Below are positions 52,213 to 62,573 of a DNA stretch of 64,000 nt, in pieces. Location: assembly GCF_000143415.4 (NCBI RefSeq), contig NW_003314282.1, positions 1,259,374 through 1,323,373 of the forward strand, in the 5' to 3' direction. The notes beneath the pieces are model-generated. The model was given only the letters and a program-made list of their open reading frames with translations. It was not told where the DNA came from and ran no database searches. Position 1 is the first letter of the stretch, and each line of letters starts with the position of its first letter. The position numbers were made by a program, and so were the translations under genes. Origin of the DNA: Selaginella moellendorffii. Lineage: Eukaryota; Streptophyta; Lycopodiopsida; Selaginellales; Selaginellaceae.

Positions 52213-53677
52213 ATGGAGCTTGCTCGAGCCAGTTTGATCCTAGCAGTCCTCCTCCAAGCGTGCCTGCTTGTTTCTAGCAGGGAGGTTCGCCATGACCACC
52301 AGAGAAACTCGCACGTAGCGCTCACGGGTACTGTCGTTTGCCGTGACTGCTCTCACTCCCAGCAAGGACTCAAAGGTATACTTCGAGCTTCTCTCTTCTA
52401 GTCTCGCTGCCTCTTCTCTTTTCCTTGCAGGAGTCTATCTCAACCTGATCTGTGCCGATACCAATCGATCCAGGATCATCCACACCCGGTCCAGTGGCGA
52501 GTTCGTGGCTCATCTCAGAAACCCGAGTGCCAAATGCAGCCTGAGCGTGATAACGAGCTCACTTCCACGGTCTTGCGACAATGCTGTTCCTCAAGATGGT
52601 CGAGAGGTGGATATAGATTTCGCGCAAACCAGAGGCAGCCGGCACGTCGCGGCTTTTGTCTTCCAACCGGAACAATGTCCCAGTGCTTCTGCATCGCCGC
52701 CTCAAGTCTCCCATCCCAAAAAGTCCCACCACCACAATCGCCACCACGGCCATAAACGCTCCCACCATCACCAGTCACGGCACAAAAGCCCGGACCACGG
52801 GCACCATTCTGAGCATAAAAGTTCTCGTCACCAAGACACTGCTCTTGCTCCATCTCCATCGGCGACCGTAACAGCTCCAGCAGCATCCATCGCTAAACCT
52901 GTTGTCAAGGAAGCCAGTCCTCCAGCCGAAAGCCCAGACTTGTCACCGGCATTCTCTCCGCTGCAAAGTCTACCATCTTCTCGAGAATTCCCAGTCGCAC
53001 CTTCGCAGTCTCTTACTCCACTGTCACAGCCACCGGAGGAACCATCCCCATCTGATCTATTTCTTCGTCCTCGGCCCGGACAAGATGGCACTTCAAGCCC
53101 ATCACCTTCTTTGACAGAAGCTCCAGCGGTACCACCACCTCTTGTAGAAACCCCGGAAGAAACCCCACAACTTTCTCCTTCCGACTCGCAAAGCCAAGCT
53201 CCCACCGAAGCATCTCTCCCGCAAAGTCCCGATCAAGAAGTCCCAGTGTCACCACCAAGCTCATCATCTTCTCCATCGTTGTCGCCAACTGGTGTAGAAG
53301 ACACAACTCCAGCTCCTCCACCACTTGATCGAGCATACGAGGACACGAATCCATCACCAGCGCCCTCTACAAATCCTTCTCCTCCATCGGCAGCAACACC
53401 AAACTACGTGGTTTTGGTCCTTCCTCCATCAGTGTCTCAAAGATCCCATTCCCCACCGGCACCTCCTCAAGAACAACCCGAAATCTTCGCTCCAGATCTC
53501 TCTCCATCCTCCCCACCTCGATCGTCTCAAGAACCAGACCCGGATGTCTTGCCACCGGCATCGCCTCAAGAACCAGACCCAAATTTCACGATCTCACCGC
53601 CTCCGCAGATCCTATCCCCATTCCCAATCCCATCACCCTGGGCGTATTCTCCATCGCAATGCCAGTGCCCGTGAGAA
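52213..53677 (+). CDS. Ole e 1/extensin-type cell-wall protein with His-rich and Pro-rich tail
   Basis: Two exons (52213-52375 and 52431-53677) give 468 residues. Signal peptide at 1-22 (ASLILAVLLQACLLVSS). An Ole e 1-type domain follows (GTVVCRDCSHSQQGLKG, VYLNLICAD, FVAHLRNPSAKCSLSVITSS, then a Cys), the six-Cys fold of pollen allergen/extensin and PAC-domain proteins. Residues about 153-195 are His/Lys/Ser-rich with many HH pairs, and the rest is a Ser/Pro-rich tail with SPPP and SP repeats that would be hydroxylated and glycosylated. The parts match AGP31-like wall proteins, but here the folded domain is N-terminal and the His region precedes the Pro region. The His stretch may bind metal or pectin. 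Confidence 0.85.
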
Positions 53678-53783
53678 TGCCCTGGAGTGATCGATCGCCT
53701 AGTGGAATACCTGGAAGAGAGCGCTTCTATGGCGCTCCAATGTAGCTCCTTTGAATGAAAGAAAATTTAGGGCTCTTGGGATT

Positions 53784-56153
53784 ATGGATACCTCCATCGG
53801 GGCCGGGGAGACGATCGTCTCCTTCGGCAGGCATGCCGGCAAGCCGCTCCGATCGCTGTCCGGCAGCTACCTCTCCTGGATCGCCGGGTTCAAGCGTCTC
53901 CAGGTAGAGAATCTCCTCGTGTGGGCAAAACTTGCGGAGGAGGTTCTCGACGAGCGCAAGAGGAGCGTCGGCCTCATGGATTTCTCGGCGCTGATACGGA
54001 AATGCGGGATCTCCAGGGACCTGGAGGCGAGCAAGCGGATCCACGCGAGGGTCCTAGGCAGCGATCACAGCGGCAGCACGCTCATCGGCAATCTCCTTGT
54101 CCAGATGTATGGGAAATGCGGCGCTCCGGATCTTGCCAGGGAGGCTTTCGAGGCGATCGATGCCAAGAACAGCTTCTCGTGGACGATGATGATCATGGCT
54201 TACACCCAGAACGGGCAAATGCGCGAGGCGCTGAATTTCTACCGAGCGATGGACACCGCCAAGGTAAGACCGACTAGTTTCTTCTTCTCGGGGGTCCTCG
54301 CGGCTTGTTTGGAGCCGGGGGATCTCCCTACCGGGATGAGAATCCATTCTCACATCGTGGATTGTGGCTGTGGATCAGATATCGTGGTGGCAACTGCGCT
54401 GATTGGAATGTACTCGAGGTGTGGCAGCGTGGATCGAGCAAGAGAAGTTTTCGACAGGATGAGCTACAGGGATACAGTGGCTTGGACTGCCATGATCGCA
54501 GCGTATGCCCACACTGGGCATCCCCGGCAAGCGATCGAGCTTTTCAAGGCCATGGACGTAGCGCCAAACGCTTTCACGGTGTCGTGTGTTCTTGGAGCTT
54601 GCTCGGACCTGGGAGCTGTGGAGGAGGGGAGATTGTTCTACAAGAGGGTGGTGTCCGAGGGGCTGGAAGCCACGACTCCAGTGCTTAACTCGCTGCTCGA
54701 CATGCTTTCCAAGTGTGGGAGATTGGACGAGGCCAGGGAGGTGTTTAGCAGCATGGGAGTGAGGAGAGACGTGATCTCTTGGAGCTCCATGATAGCAGCG
54801 CTCGTCCGGCACGAGAGCTTCAAGGAGGCGCTGGAGTTTTACAGGCGGATGGATCTGGAAGGAGTGAGGCCGGACTTGTTCGTGTTTGCCAGCGTCTTGG
54901 ACGCTTGCTCGAGGCTCGGGGGCTTGGAGCAGGGAAAGGCTGTGCACGAGAGGCTGAGAGCTGGAGGCAGTGAGCTCGACGTGGTTGTGAGCAGCGCCCT
55001 CGTCAACATGTACGCCAAGTGCAAGAGCCTCAGGGAAGCGAAGCAAGTCTTTGACAGGATCTCCAACAAGGACGTGGTTGCCTGGACTACGATGATCGTG
55101 GCCTTCTCCCAAGATGGTCATTCGTCCGAGGCTCTGGAGCTCTACGAACAGATGGTTGCTAGAGTGGAGAAGCCGGACGCGTACGTATATGCGAGCGTTC
55201 TCCGCGCATGCTCGAGCGTGGGATCTCTCTCGAAGGGCCGGGAGATTCACGCTCGGATTCTATCCGAGAAGATGGAGCTGGACTTTGTGATTAAAAACTC
55301 TCTGCTCAACATGTACCTCAAGTGTGCCAATCTGGAGGAAGTGAGGCGGATGTTCGACTTGACACCTCAAAAGGACACGATCCTAGTGACAATGATGATC
55401 TCGGCGTATGCTCAAGGTGGCCATCCGCAGAAGGCGCTCGACCTTTATCACGAGATGGAGACTTCGGACGTGAGACCGGATGGCTTTACGTACGCTAGCG
55501 TGATAAACGCATGCACAGGCATGGGAGCCCTGGCAGACGGAATGGTGGTTCACAGGGAAATCGTCCGAGATGGTTTTGACGGAGACCCGGTCGTCCAGAA
55601 CTCGCTGGTAGACATGTACAGCAAGTGTGGAAGCCTTGGAGAAGCTAGAGCGGTGTTTGACGAGATGGTGAAGAGAGACGTGGCTACATGGACTGCACTC
55701 TTCTCCGGCTATGCAAAGCATGGCTTCAACAACGAGGCACTGGAGACGTTCTGGTGCATGGCACTCGAGAGCATGGCGCTGGACGAGATTATATTCACGA
55801 CAGTGCTACAAGCGTGCAGCCACCTGGGCTTGGTGGACGAAGGCCGAGACTACTTCGTGTCGATGAGGAGAGACTTCGGATTGGCACCAGGTGTGGAGCA
55901 CTACGTTGGAATGGTTGATGTTCTGGGAAGAGCTGGAAGGCTGAAAGAGGCCGAGGAGCTACTGGGTGGAATGCCGTATGAGCCAACTCCAGTGGCATGG
56001 ACGACGATCCTGGGTGCCTGTAAAATCCATTCGGACACCGAGCGGGCGAAGAGGATGAAAGCGGACACTGGAGAGGAGGAGGAAACGGCGTGCATGCTTA
56101 TGTCGAACATATACGCTGCTTCAGCCTCCAAGAACGAACTGTCACGCAGGTAA
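53784..56153 (+). CDS. PLS-class PPR protein with N-terminal FGKYKGK-like domain
   Basis: Intron-less, 789 residues from the ATG in MDTSIGAGE; the frame extends 11 codons upstream from a TTG. Residues about 8-57 read TIVSFGRHAGKPLRSLSGSY, LSWIAGF and LAEEVLDE, resembling the small F-G-K-x-x-G-K-x-L...Y-L-x-W domain annotated elsewhere as DUF3820-like. From about 75 on there are tandem PLS repeats (LIGNLLVQMYGKCG, NSFSWTMMIMAYTQNG, DVVAWTTMIVAFSQDG, HYVGMVDVLGRAGRL). PPR proteins of this class bind organelle RNA one base per repeat. The end has a partial E segment (CMLMSNIYAASASKNE) and no DYW domain. The TAA overlaps a perfect GTAAGT, so splicing could extend the protein by a few residues. 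Confidence 0.88.
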   Translation: MDTSIGAGETIVSFGRHAGKPLRSLSGSYLSWIAGFKRLQVENLLVWAKLAEEVLDERKRSVGLMDFSALIRKCGISRDLEASKRIHARVLGSDHSGSTLIGNLLVQMYGKCGAPDLAREAFEAIDAKNSFSWTMMIMAYTQNGQMREALNFYRAMDTAKVRPTSFFFSGVLAACLEPGDLPTGMRIHSHIVDCGCGSDIVVATALIGMYSRCGSVDRAREVFDRMSYRDTVAWTAMIAAYAHTGHPRQAIELFKAMDVAPNAFTVSCVLGACSDLGAVEEGRLFYKRVVSEGLEATTPVLNSLLDMLSKCGRLDEAREVFSSMGVRRDVISWSSMIAALVRHESFKEALEFYRRMDLEGVRPDLFVFASVLDACSRLGGLEQGKAVHERLRAGGSELDVVVSSALVNMYAKCKSLREAKQVFDRISNKDVVAWTTMIVAFSQDGHSSEALELYEQMVARVEKPDAYVYASVLRACSSVGSLSKGREIHARILSEKMELDFVIKNSLLNMYLKCANLEEVRRMFDLTPQKDTILVTMMISAYAQGGHPQKALDLYHEMETSDVRPDGFTYASVINACTGMGALADGMVVHREIVRDGFDGDPVVQNSLVDMYSKCGSLGEARAVFDEMVKRDVATWTALFSGYAKHGFNNEALETFWCMALESMALDEIIFTTVLQACSHLGLVDEGRDYFVSMRRDFGLAPGVEHYVGMVDVLGRAGRLKEAEELLGGMPYEPTPVAWTTILGACKIHSDTERAKRMKADTGEEEETACMLMSNIYAASASKNELSRR

Positions 56154-56231
56154 GTCATCTCTCTTTGTTTTCTCGTAGCTAACTCGCCCGTTTTGCAGAG
56201 AAGTTTTGAACTAGGTTTTGGGTTTTAGGCG

Positions 56232-58649
56232 ATGGAAGTCACGATTTTGAATGCTAGTGGCGATGGAGTCGGTCCTTCATTGCTGCTGTCGCACGGCGGA
56301 GGAGCAGGCCAGTACCTGGTGAATGCTCCAGAGGGCTTTAGTCGACTTGTTCTGGAGCACAAGATTCGGCCTTGTGCAAAGCTGTCTTGCCTTGTGCTTA
56401 CTTCGATTCGTCCAGTTGCAGCTGTAAGTTTTTGGACTTGCCATCACCTATGACTTGATTCTGTTTTTGGCACAGGGTGGCATCGGTGGTCTCATTCTAA
56501 GGCTCGCTCAAGATGGTCACGAAAAACTAGAAGTAACTGGACCACGGGGTTCTTCTGCGTTTGTTCACGCACTTCGTCACATCTTTCGCTGGCGGCATCC
56601 AAAAGTGAGTTTCAAGTTTGCATTTTAAGTGGCTACTGCAATGATCCCAGCTTCTTACAGGTTTTTGTCAGTGAATGGACAGAGGGAAACGTACCTGTTT
56701 TTGAAGACGAGTATGTCGTTATCTCCCCCATTCTGGCGTCGGGAAACTGCTGCCAGTCTTGTGTTTACCAGCAAAACGCATCTTTCTCTCGGCATCATGA
56801 GGAAGATCTCTTGCCTGAGCTCGATGAAGACTCCAATCCTGTTTTCGTCAGAGATACCAGAGGCAACCACAGCATTGCGGATTGTACAGCTCCAGGTTCT
56901 TCTCCTGTCACCACTGTCCTCGGGTATACTTTTTACTTGAAGAAACTTAATTCTTCTTTGCTCATACTGGATATCCCAGACTGTTCGACGTTGTCTGGTA
57001 TGGAAGCCGATGCTATCTTGCACTGCGAGCAGCACCCGCAAGGAATAGCAGCAGTGATTCATTTGAGCCCGGGACCAGTGGTGACATCTGAAGAGTACAG
57101 CAGATGGATCGACAATTATCAGTCGTTCCATGTCCTGGTTAATGCAAGCTCGCCGCAGTATGGACTCCAGGCTTCCTTACGAACCACAGCAATGCTCAAC
57201 ATGGTGAGCAAGAAGTTCTTTCCCATCCCAGCTAACTGCAATGAGTGCGAGCCTTCAGCAGCGAAACGTTCAAGCCTTACAAGTGGTCACCTTCTTTCGC
57301 GGATGGTTTTGGAACGGGGAAGCTGCGGTGACATTGTCGTGCGCATGGATCACTCGAAATGTATCGACAACTTCAACTTCACGAACTATCAAGAGGACCT
57401 CTTAAAACTGCAGCCTTGGCTCAGAGACAAACTTCTCAACATGGAGAGCCAGCGTTGCAGTTCCAACCAGCTCGTGGCAAGAGCCATGAAACGAAGTATG
57501 CTACGCCAGAGTTGTGGACAAAGCCACACAGCAGTGTGCTCGAGCGATGACTTTGAGGTGCAGTTTTTCGGCACGGGCTCGGCAGAGCCGAGTAAGTACC
57601 GGGGAAGCAGTGGTGTTTTACTTCGTCTCCGAGGCTCCGCTGCAATGCTGCTCGATGCTGGTGAAGGCGTGCTCGGACAGATTTTCAGGAGTTACGGCGA
57701 GGCCAAAGCTTTGGAAGCCGTCAACTCTATCGAGTGTCTGTGGTTATCCCACAAACATGCCGACCATGTCCTGGGAGCTGTGGCCATTGTTTGCTCGCAA
57801 GCACGGGCGAGAACAAAGCCCCTACTGGTTATTGGATCCACTGCCGTCGTAAAGTGGCTTACTGAGGTACAGGTTCCTTCTTTTCTTGCTTCATGACAAG
57901 ATCATTTTTCCTTATCAGGTTGGTAATGCTCACGCACAGTCGGGTTTTCCATTACCAGCTTTCGTAGTGATGCACTTTGCAGAATTTGAAGGCTCGCACC
58001 ACCTTGGACGTGTCCTAGAGACTCTACAGCTGAAGAGCATTGCCAGTGTTCCCGTTAATCACTGCTACGAGGCCTATGGTCTGGTGCTACACGGACAAAC
58101 TGGATGGCACTTGGTTTACTCGGGTGACACTCGACCTTCGGACCGGCTCATTCAAGCTGGAGCCGGCTGCACGCTGCTCATTCACGAGGCCACGTTTGAG
58201 GATTGCTTGGAAAGTCACGCTCGGAAGAAACGGCACAGCACCGTGAGCGAGGCTCTGCAAGTTGGAAGTCGAATGCAAGCGGAGCAAGTCATCTTGACGC
58301 ACTTTAGCCAGAGGTATCCCAAGGTATGGATGGATTCACCTTCGGATAAGCCAAGTTTTAATGTTGTTTTTCTTTCGTTCTACAGGTTGTGGAGATTGAT
58401 GTGACCAGCTATCCAAATGCGTGTGTGGCGTTTGACGGCATGGTGGTGACAAGCTCGAGCATGAGGGGCTTGAGAGAATTGCAAGGGGTGGTGCGTATGG
58501 TTTTGGCAGCACAGGATCCATGGATTGCCAAGGCTCCTCCTAGCCCTGAAGGCTGGCAAAATGATACACGCAAACGACATCTGGAAGAAAGTCTCGACGC
58601 TCCAAAGCCGCCCTCCATTCCAAAGCACATCAGATGGGAATCAGACTAA
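56232..58649 (+). CDS. Long-form tRNase Z (ELAC2/TRZ)
   Basis: Five exons (56232-56423, 56476-56604, 56661-57866, 57919-58323, 58386-58649), all in phase 0, give 731 residues. The enzyme removes 3' trailers from pre-tRNA. The N-terminal half is the inactive lactamase half of the long form. The C-terminal half has the flexible-arm region FFGTGSAEPSKYRGSSGV, the metal motif LSHKHADHVLG (about 468-478), YSGDTRP (about 576), HEATFED (about 598), HSTVSEAL (about 613) and LTHFSQRYP, the full zinc-dependent active site. Plant long forms (TRZ3/TRZ4) act in nucleus and mitochondria; I see no strong targeting peptide. Starts about 80 bp after the PPR stop, same strand, so the two are very tightly spaced. 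Confidence 0.92.
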
Positions 58650-59570
58650 ACAGTCATGTCGAGACTTCCCGAAAATCTATACGCCGGAAAAGCAGTGTCA
58701 CTACAAGCTTGAGGAGAAGCTACGACAGCTTTTAAAACTACTCCTTTCACCTCCCCAACAGAGCCTGAGCTGCTATTCCACAAGCTACATGCGCTCCAGC
58801 AAACAAAGCCACGAACTTCTGGGTGGTTTTTAGGAAGGATTTTGGAATCGAGAATGCCACGAACCTCATACTCCGGTTCATTAGGCAATACAGTCCAGTT
58901 CTTATAGGATGTTTGAGGAGTTTGTAGGAAGGTGGAGCTTACGAACTTGAATGGCTCAATTCTTTCGTTTGACAAAGAATTGGGATTGCATCAGCATTTC
59001 TTCCCAGCAGATTGTTGCTGCAGCCAGCATCAGGCCACAAGAGTTGAAACTCTCCCAATTGTCGTAGCTTCGCATTGCACACGCATGGCTTACAGCTAGC
59101 TACAGGCGCATATCACAACATGTCCTTTCAATGGTTTAGTTTAGGACATTTAGAAAACTTTGCGAAGCTTTTCACAATGTAATGCAATTTCGTTTCTCCT
59201 CTATGCAATTGTTTGCAAATTGGCAGCATTCTATTGAAACTGCTTAACTTCACTAAATGACTATTAATATACTTGAGTCTCAATAAAATTTGAGCGAAAT
59301 ATAGCATTACGAGATGCTCAAAGTTCGCAATTCTGCTGCATCGTCTTGAGGGACGCGATCGCCCCTTGCCAACAATGGGAATCACGATTCACCAATGGCA
59401 CATCTAAAAGGAGCTATGAAAATGTGTTTTATTTATACATGATTGAATCTATTCACCTTTGGTCTTTTGTAGAAACTCCTGCTTTGGAACTGGACACAAT
59501 CACAAGATCATTTTGATTGAAAAGAAAACTTCACGGGGTATCTCGAAAGAAGGATGGATATTAAGCTCGA
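58650..59570. other. 3' flank of tRNase Z and intergenic DNA
   Basis: Probable 3' UTR to about 59000. On the minus strand, 58880-58940 reads LPNEPEYEVRGILDSKI, faintly like a gypsy chromodomain start, without other element sequence. The rest is unremarkable AT-rich spacer. Confidence 0.35.
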
Positions 59571-59589
59571 GACTCAGAAAAGAAAATCG

Positions 59590-59999
59590 GAGTTTTTATT
59601 TAAAGCTGGCCGCCATAGATCTATAGCAGCACGCATACACACATGATCCATTTTACAGGTTATTACCCTATTGATCTCTTCACATGCAGCCCTATCCATT
59701 CTTGTGGCAGCATGAATAGTTCTTAGATGGCTCACACAGCGTTGTGGGTGGAACTTAGACTGCGAGGAAGGCAAAGAGTACCAGTGCTCCCAACCCAACG
59801 GATATGGGCGAATGCAAAGTCCTGAACATAAAATAAAAACATGACTCAGCATGGGTGAATATCTTTTCCAGGATAGTAGCCAAATATCATCCATCCCTTC
59901 AGAAACCACCGTTGCTGTGGAACAAGGCAAAGAAAACTTTGCTTTACCTTTTTCAGCAGCATTGACAATTGCGAGCAACACCAATGGCAGTAGTAGCAT
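59590..59999 (-). pseudogene. Decayed paralog of the CC-NGYGC cysteine-rich peptide
   Basis: Exon 1 (59999-59948) encodes MLLLPLVLLAIVNAAEK, a shortened signal peptide, and ends at a good GTAAAG donor. Exon 2 (59914 to about 59864) corresponds to exon 2 of the intact gene but its donor is lost: the GTAGCTCAGC block is missing after TGGAAAAG. In exon 3 only one module is clear (about 59730-59690), with the Tyr of NGYGC changed to TAG and a TGA soon after; the other two modules are missing or unrecognisable. The 3' flank (CCGCCATAGATCTATAGC, CACGCATACACA) matches the intact locus at 49680-49740. Confidence 0.75.
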
Positions 60000-62573
60000 G
60001 CAAGAAATTCAAACAAGAGCTATGACTACTCTGAAGAAAACAGAAACAGTAGAGGCAAGTGCTGATACAATTGCCCTTCAATGTGGCTAACTTGTAGGAG
60101 ACGTTGTCTCAGTAATAATTGATTGAATTATCAATCATAAAATTAAGATTAGATTGAGTTCCTAAAGACCAAAAGAAAATACAAACCTGTATTATTTTGT
60201 GAGATGTAGAGCCAAATACTGCAGAAATGAATGAAAAAAATGAGATAAATGGAACCAGGAAAGAAAATTGCAATATTAATGAACAGGAAAAAAACAAAGA
60301 ATTATCTCTAGCAAATAGCTTGGAGTTCCATGGAAAAAAAGAACTTCTTTTTTTCTTTTTTCAAAAAAATATTTTAAATTTTATGTGAAAGAAGTAGAAA
60401 AGAAAGAGGAGGTAAATATAGGGAAGAAAAATTTCATAAAATTTGTGGTTATATTTGGGTTTTTGAAGTTTTGGTTTTCAGGAAAAACTAAATTATTATT
60501 TTAAATTTAACACTTATTTTTATATGAAAATTTGAATTTATTTCTTCCTTAATTGTAATAAACATTAACTAAAAAGAATAGACTTTTGTGAAGGTAGCTT
60601 TTTTACCCTATAAAACTTAAAATATGTTATTTTTAGTTAAAAAATTTTGAGCATTATATAGAAGCCTTTATTTCAGTTTTAGATTCTACTTGATAAAATA
60701 CATATTTAAAGTTTTATTCTAAGTATAATATTTCTATTTAAAAAAATAAAAGAGTTTTATTTTATCTTTTTTTTATAAAGATTTCAAGTTTCATATGGAA
60801 GAAGTAAAGAAGAAAAAAAAGTCAAGTGTTTGCATTAATTTTATTCAATAAGCATTGTTTCATTGTCTCATTAGTTTTTTTATTAGCTTTTTGTTGGTTT
60901 AATGAGAGCTCTACACTAATAAATTTAATATAGAGAATAAAATGAAAATATATTTTATATATTTTCAAATTTACAATCTCTTTTTTTATCTTACAGGGTT
61001 GGAATATAATTTTACTTGAGGTCTTTATACTCATAGTTTTATATGAAAGAAAGTAAAATTAAATTATTATTTTAAAACTAATATTTATTCTTTATAAAAA
61101 AATTTAAATTTATTTATTCTTTGATCACAATGAACCTTAACTAGGATGGCCTTTTCATAAAACTTAACAAATAATTTAAGGAATCATTTATAGTAAAGAT
61201 TGTTTTTTTATTCTATAAAACAATTAAATTATGTTTTTTCTTTGTTTTTAATTAAAACAGATAGTGGCCTTTTCTTTAGTTTTAGATCCTAATTAAGAGT
61301 TATAGATTAAAAATATAGCAAGAAAATTTCAAGGTATAGTTTTCCTATTTAAAATAAAAAATGAACTTTTTATTCTTTTTTTTGGAAGATATGGAATTCA
61401 AGTTTCATATGGAAAAAATAAAAAAGAAAAAGGCAAAAGTAGGGAAGAAGAAGAAAATTATAAAGAGTGTGGTTGTGCTTAATATTTTTGGATTTATAAC
61501 ATTCATATGAAAGAAACTAAATTATTATTTTTTAAATTTAATATTTACTCTTTATAGAGACTGATAAAATTTTCTGAAATTCACTTAGATTTATATTACC
61601 AAAAACTACCTAAATAATTTGTTTAAAGTCTTATTAACATATATGTAAGAAGGTAAAATAAAATTGTTATTTTAAAAGTAATGTTTATTTCTTACAAGGA
61701 TTAATACATTGCAACCCCAAAACTTCTCACTCTTACTACCATGATGTGGGCAGTCACAATGTTAGTGTTGTTTACACTACATATGAACTCTTTTATCACC
61801 TCATAATGTTTCCTCTGTACAGTTGCTCCACTCTTGCCAGCACCACACAAGAAGGATAGAACTGAAGAATCAGTGACACCAGGAGCACAGCATATAAGAT
61901 TAAGAAACTCCAAACTACAAAACACAAGGCTATCACATGGGACAGCATTAACTCATGGAGGAGATAGGACGTCACACCAAGCAAAAAATCCCACGAGAAC
62001 TGCAATCTGCCCCAGGTGGTCCAACATATTTGTGGGGCGTGAGGTTGTTATATCCTGGGAAGTCAAATTGTTAATATATGTTGACTGTGGTAATGTAGCT
62101 GGTGTAAGGGACGTTATATACCATATTAGCTTGGCACCATGCCTGGAGAACTTGCCACGTCCAATATTCAAGGTGCTCTGTGCGCAAGGAATCCAAGTCC
62201 AGCCCAAAGGAGGAAGTCCAGCTTTGAAAGTCATGCCACCATCCTTTTTGACGTGAGTTCGCCATCTCCTGTGATTCCTGGATGGCAGCATCCGCTATTT
62301 TCTGACGGTGCAGGAAGTACCCACTACAGACGTATGTGAGGCAGCGTCTCCATGCAAGGATCTCCAGTGGAAGAAACCCAGATCATCCGGTAGCAATTGC
62401 CTGGGACAAAGAAAGTTCTTAAATATTAGAGAGCAGCCAAAAGGAAATACAAACCTGTAGTGACACTGCTGATGGATCTGAAAAGCTTCTCAAAGGAACG
62501 GGCTTGTTTGTGAAACGGACACAAGAGACTTAGCCAATTCTCACAGAAACTGCAGAAATCAATGAAAACGATG
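60000..62573. other. AT-rich repeat tract and possible solo LTR
   Basis: 60100-61690 is extremely AT-rich; two diverged units recur (AAGTTTCATATGGAAGAAG and AAGTAGGGAAGAAGAAG near 60360-60450, 60785 and 61395-61460), each with TTTATGTGAAAG-like words, suggesting an old tandem or dispersed repeat. 61700-62340 has a distinct, more GC-rich texture with a minus-strand TATATAA motif near 62115 and could be a solo LTR, but no terminal repeats were confirmed. No gene is supported. Confidence 0.4.

Noticed and set aside
54305-54688. 127-residue plus-strand alternative frame in the PPR gene
   Set aside because: Off-frame shadow of the PPR coding region with no conserved motif.
54375-55250. 291-residue antisense ORF across the PPR gene
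   Set aside because: His-rich shadow of regularly repeated PPR codons; no start context or domain, and the sense strand is a clear PPR.
61834-62256. 140-residue plus-strand ORF in the right-hand repeat tract
   Set aside because: No domain, low-complexity start, lies in a region that looks like an LTR or spacer; overlapping minus-strand ORFs of similar length are equally likely by chance.
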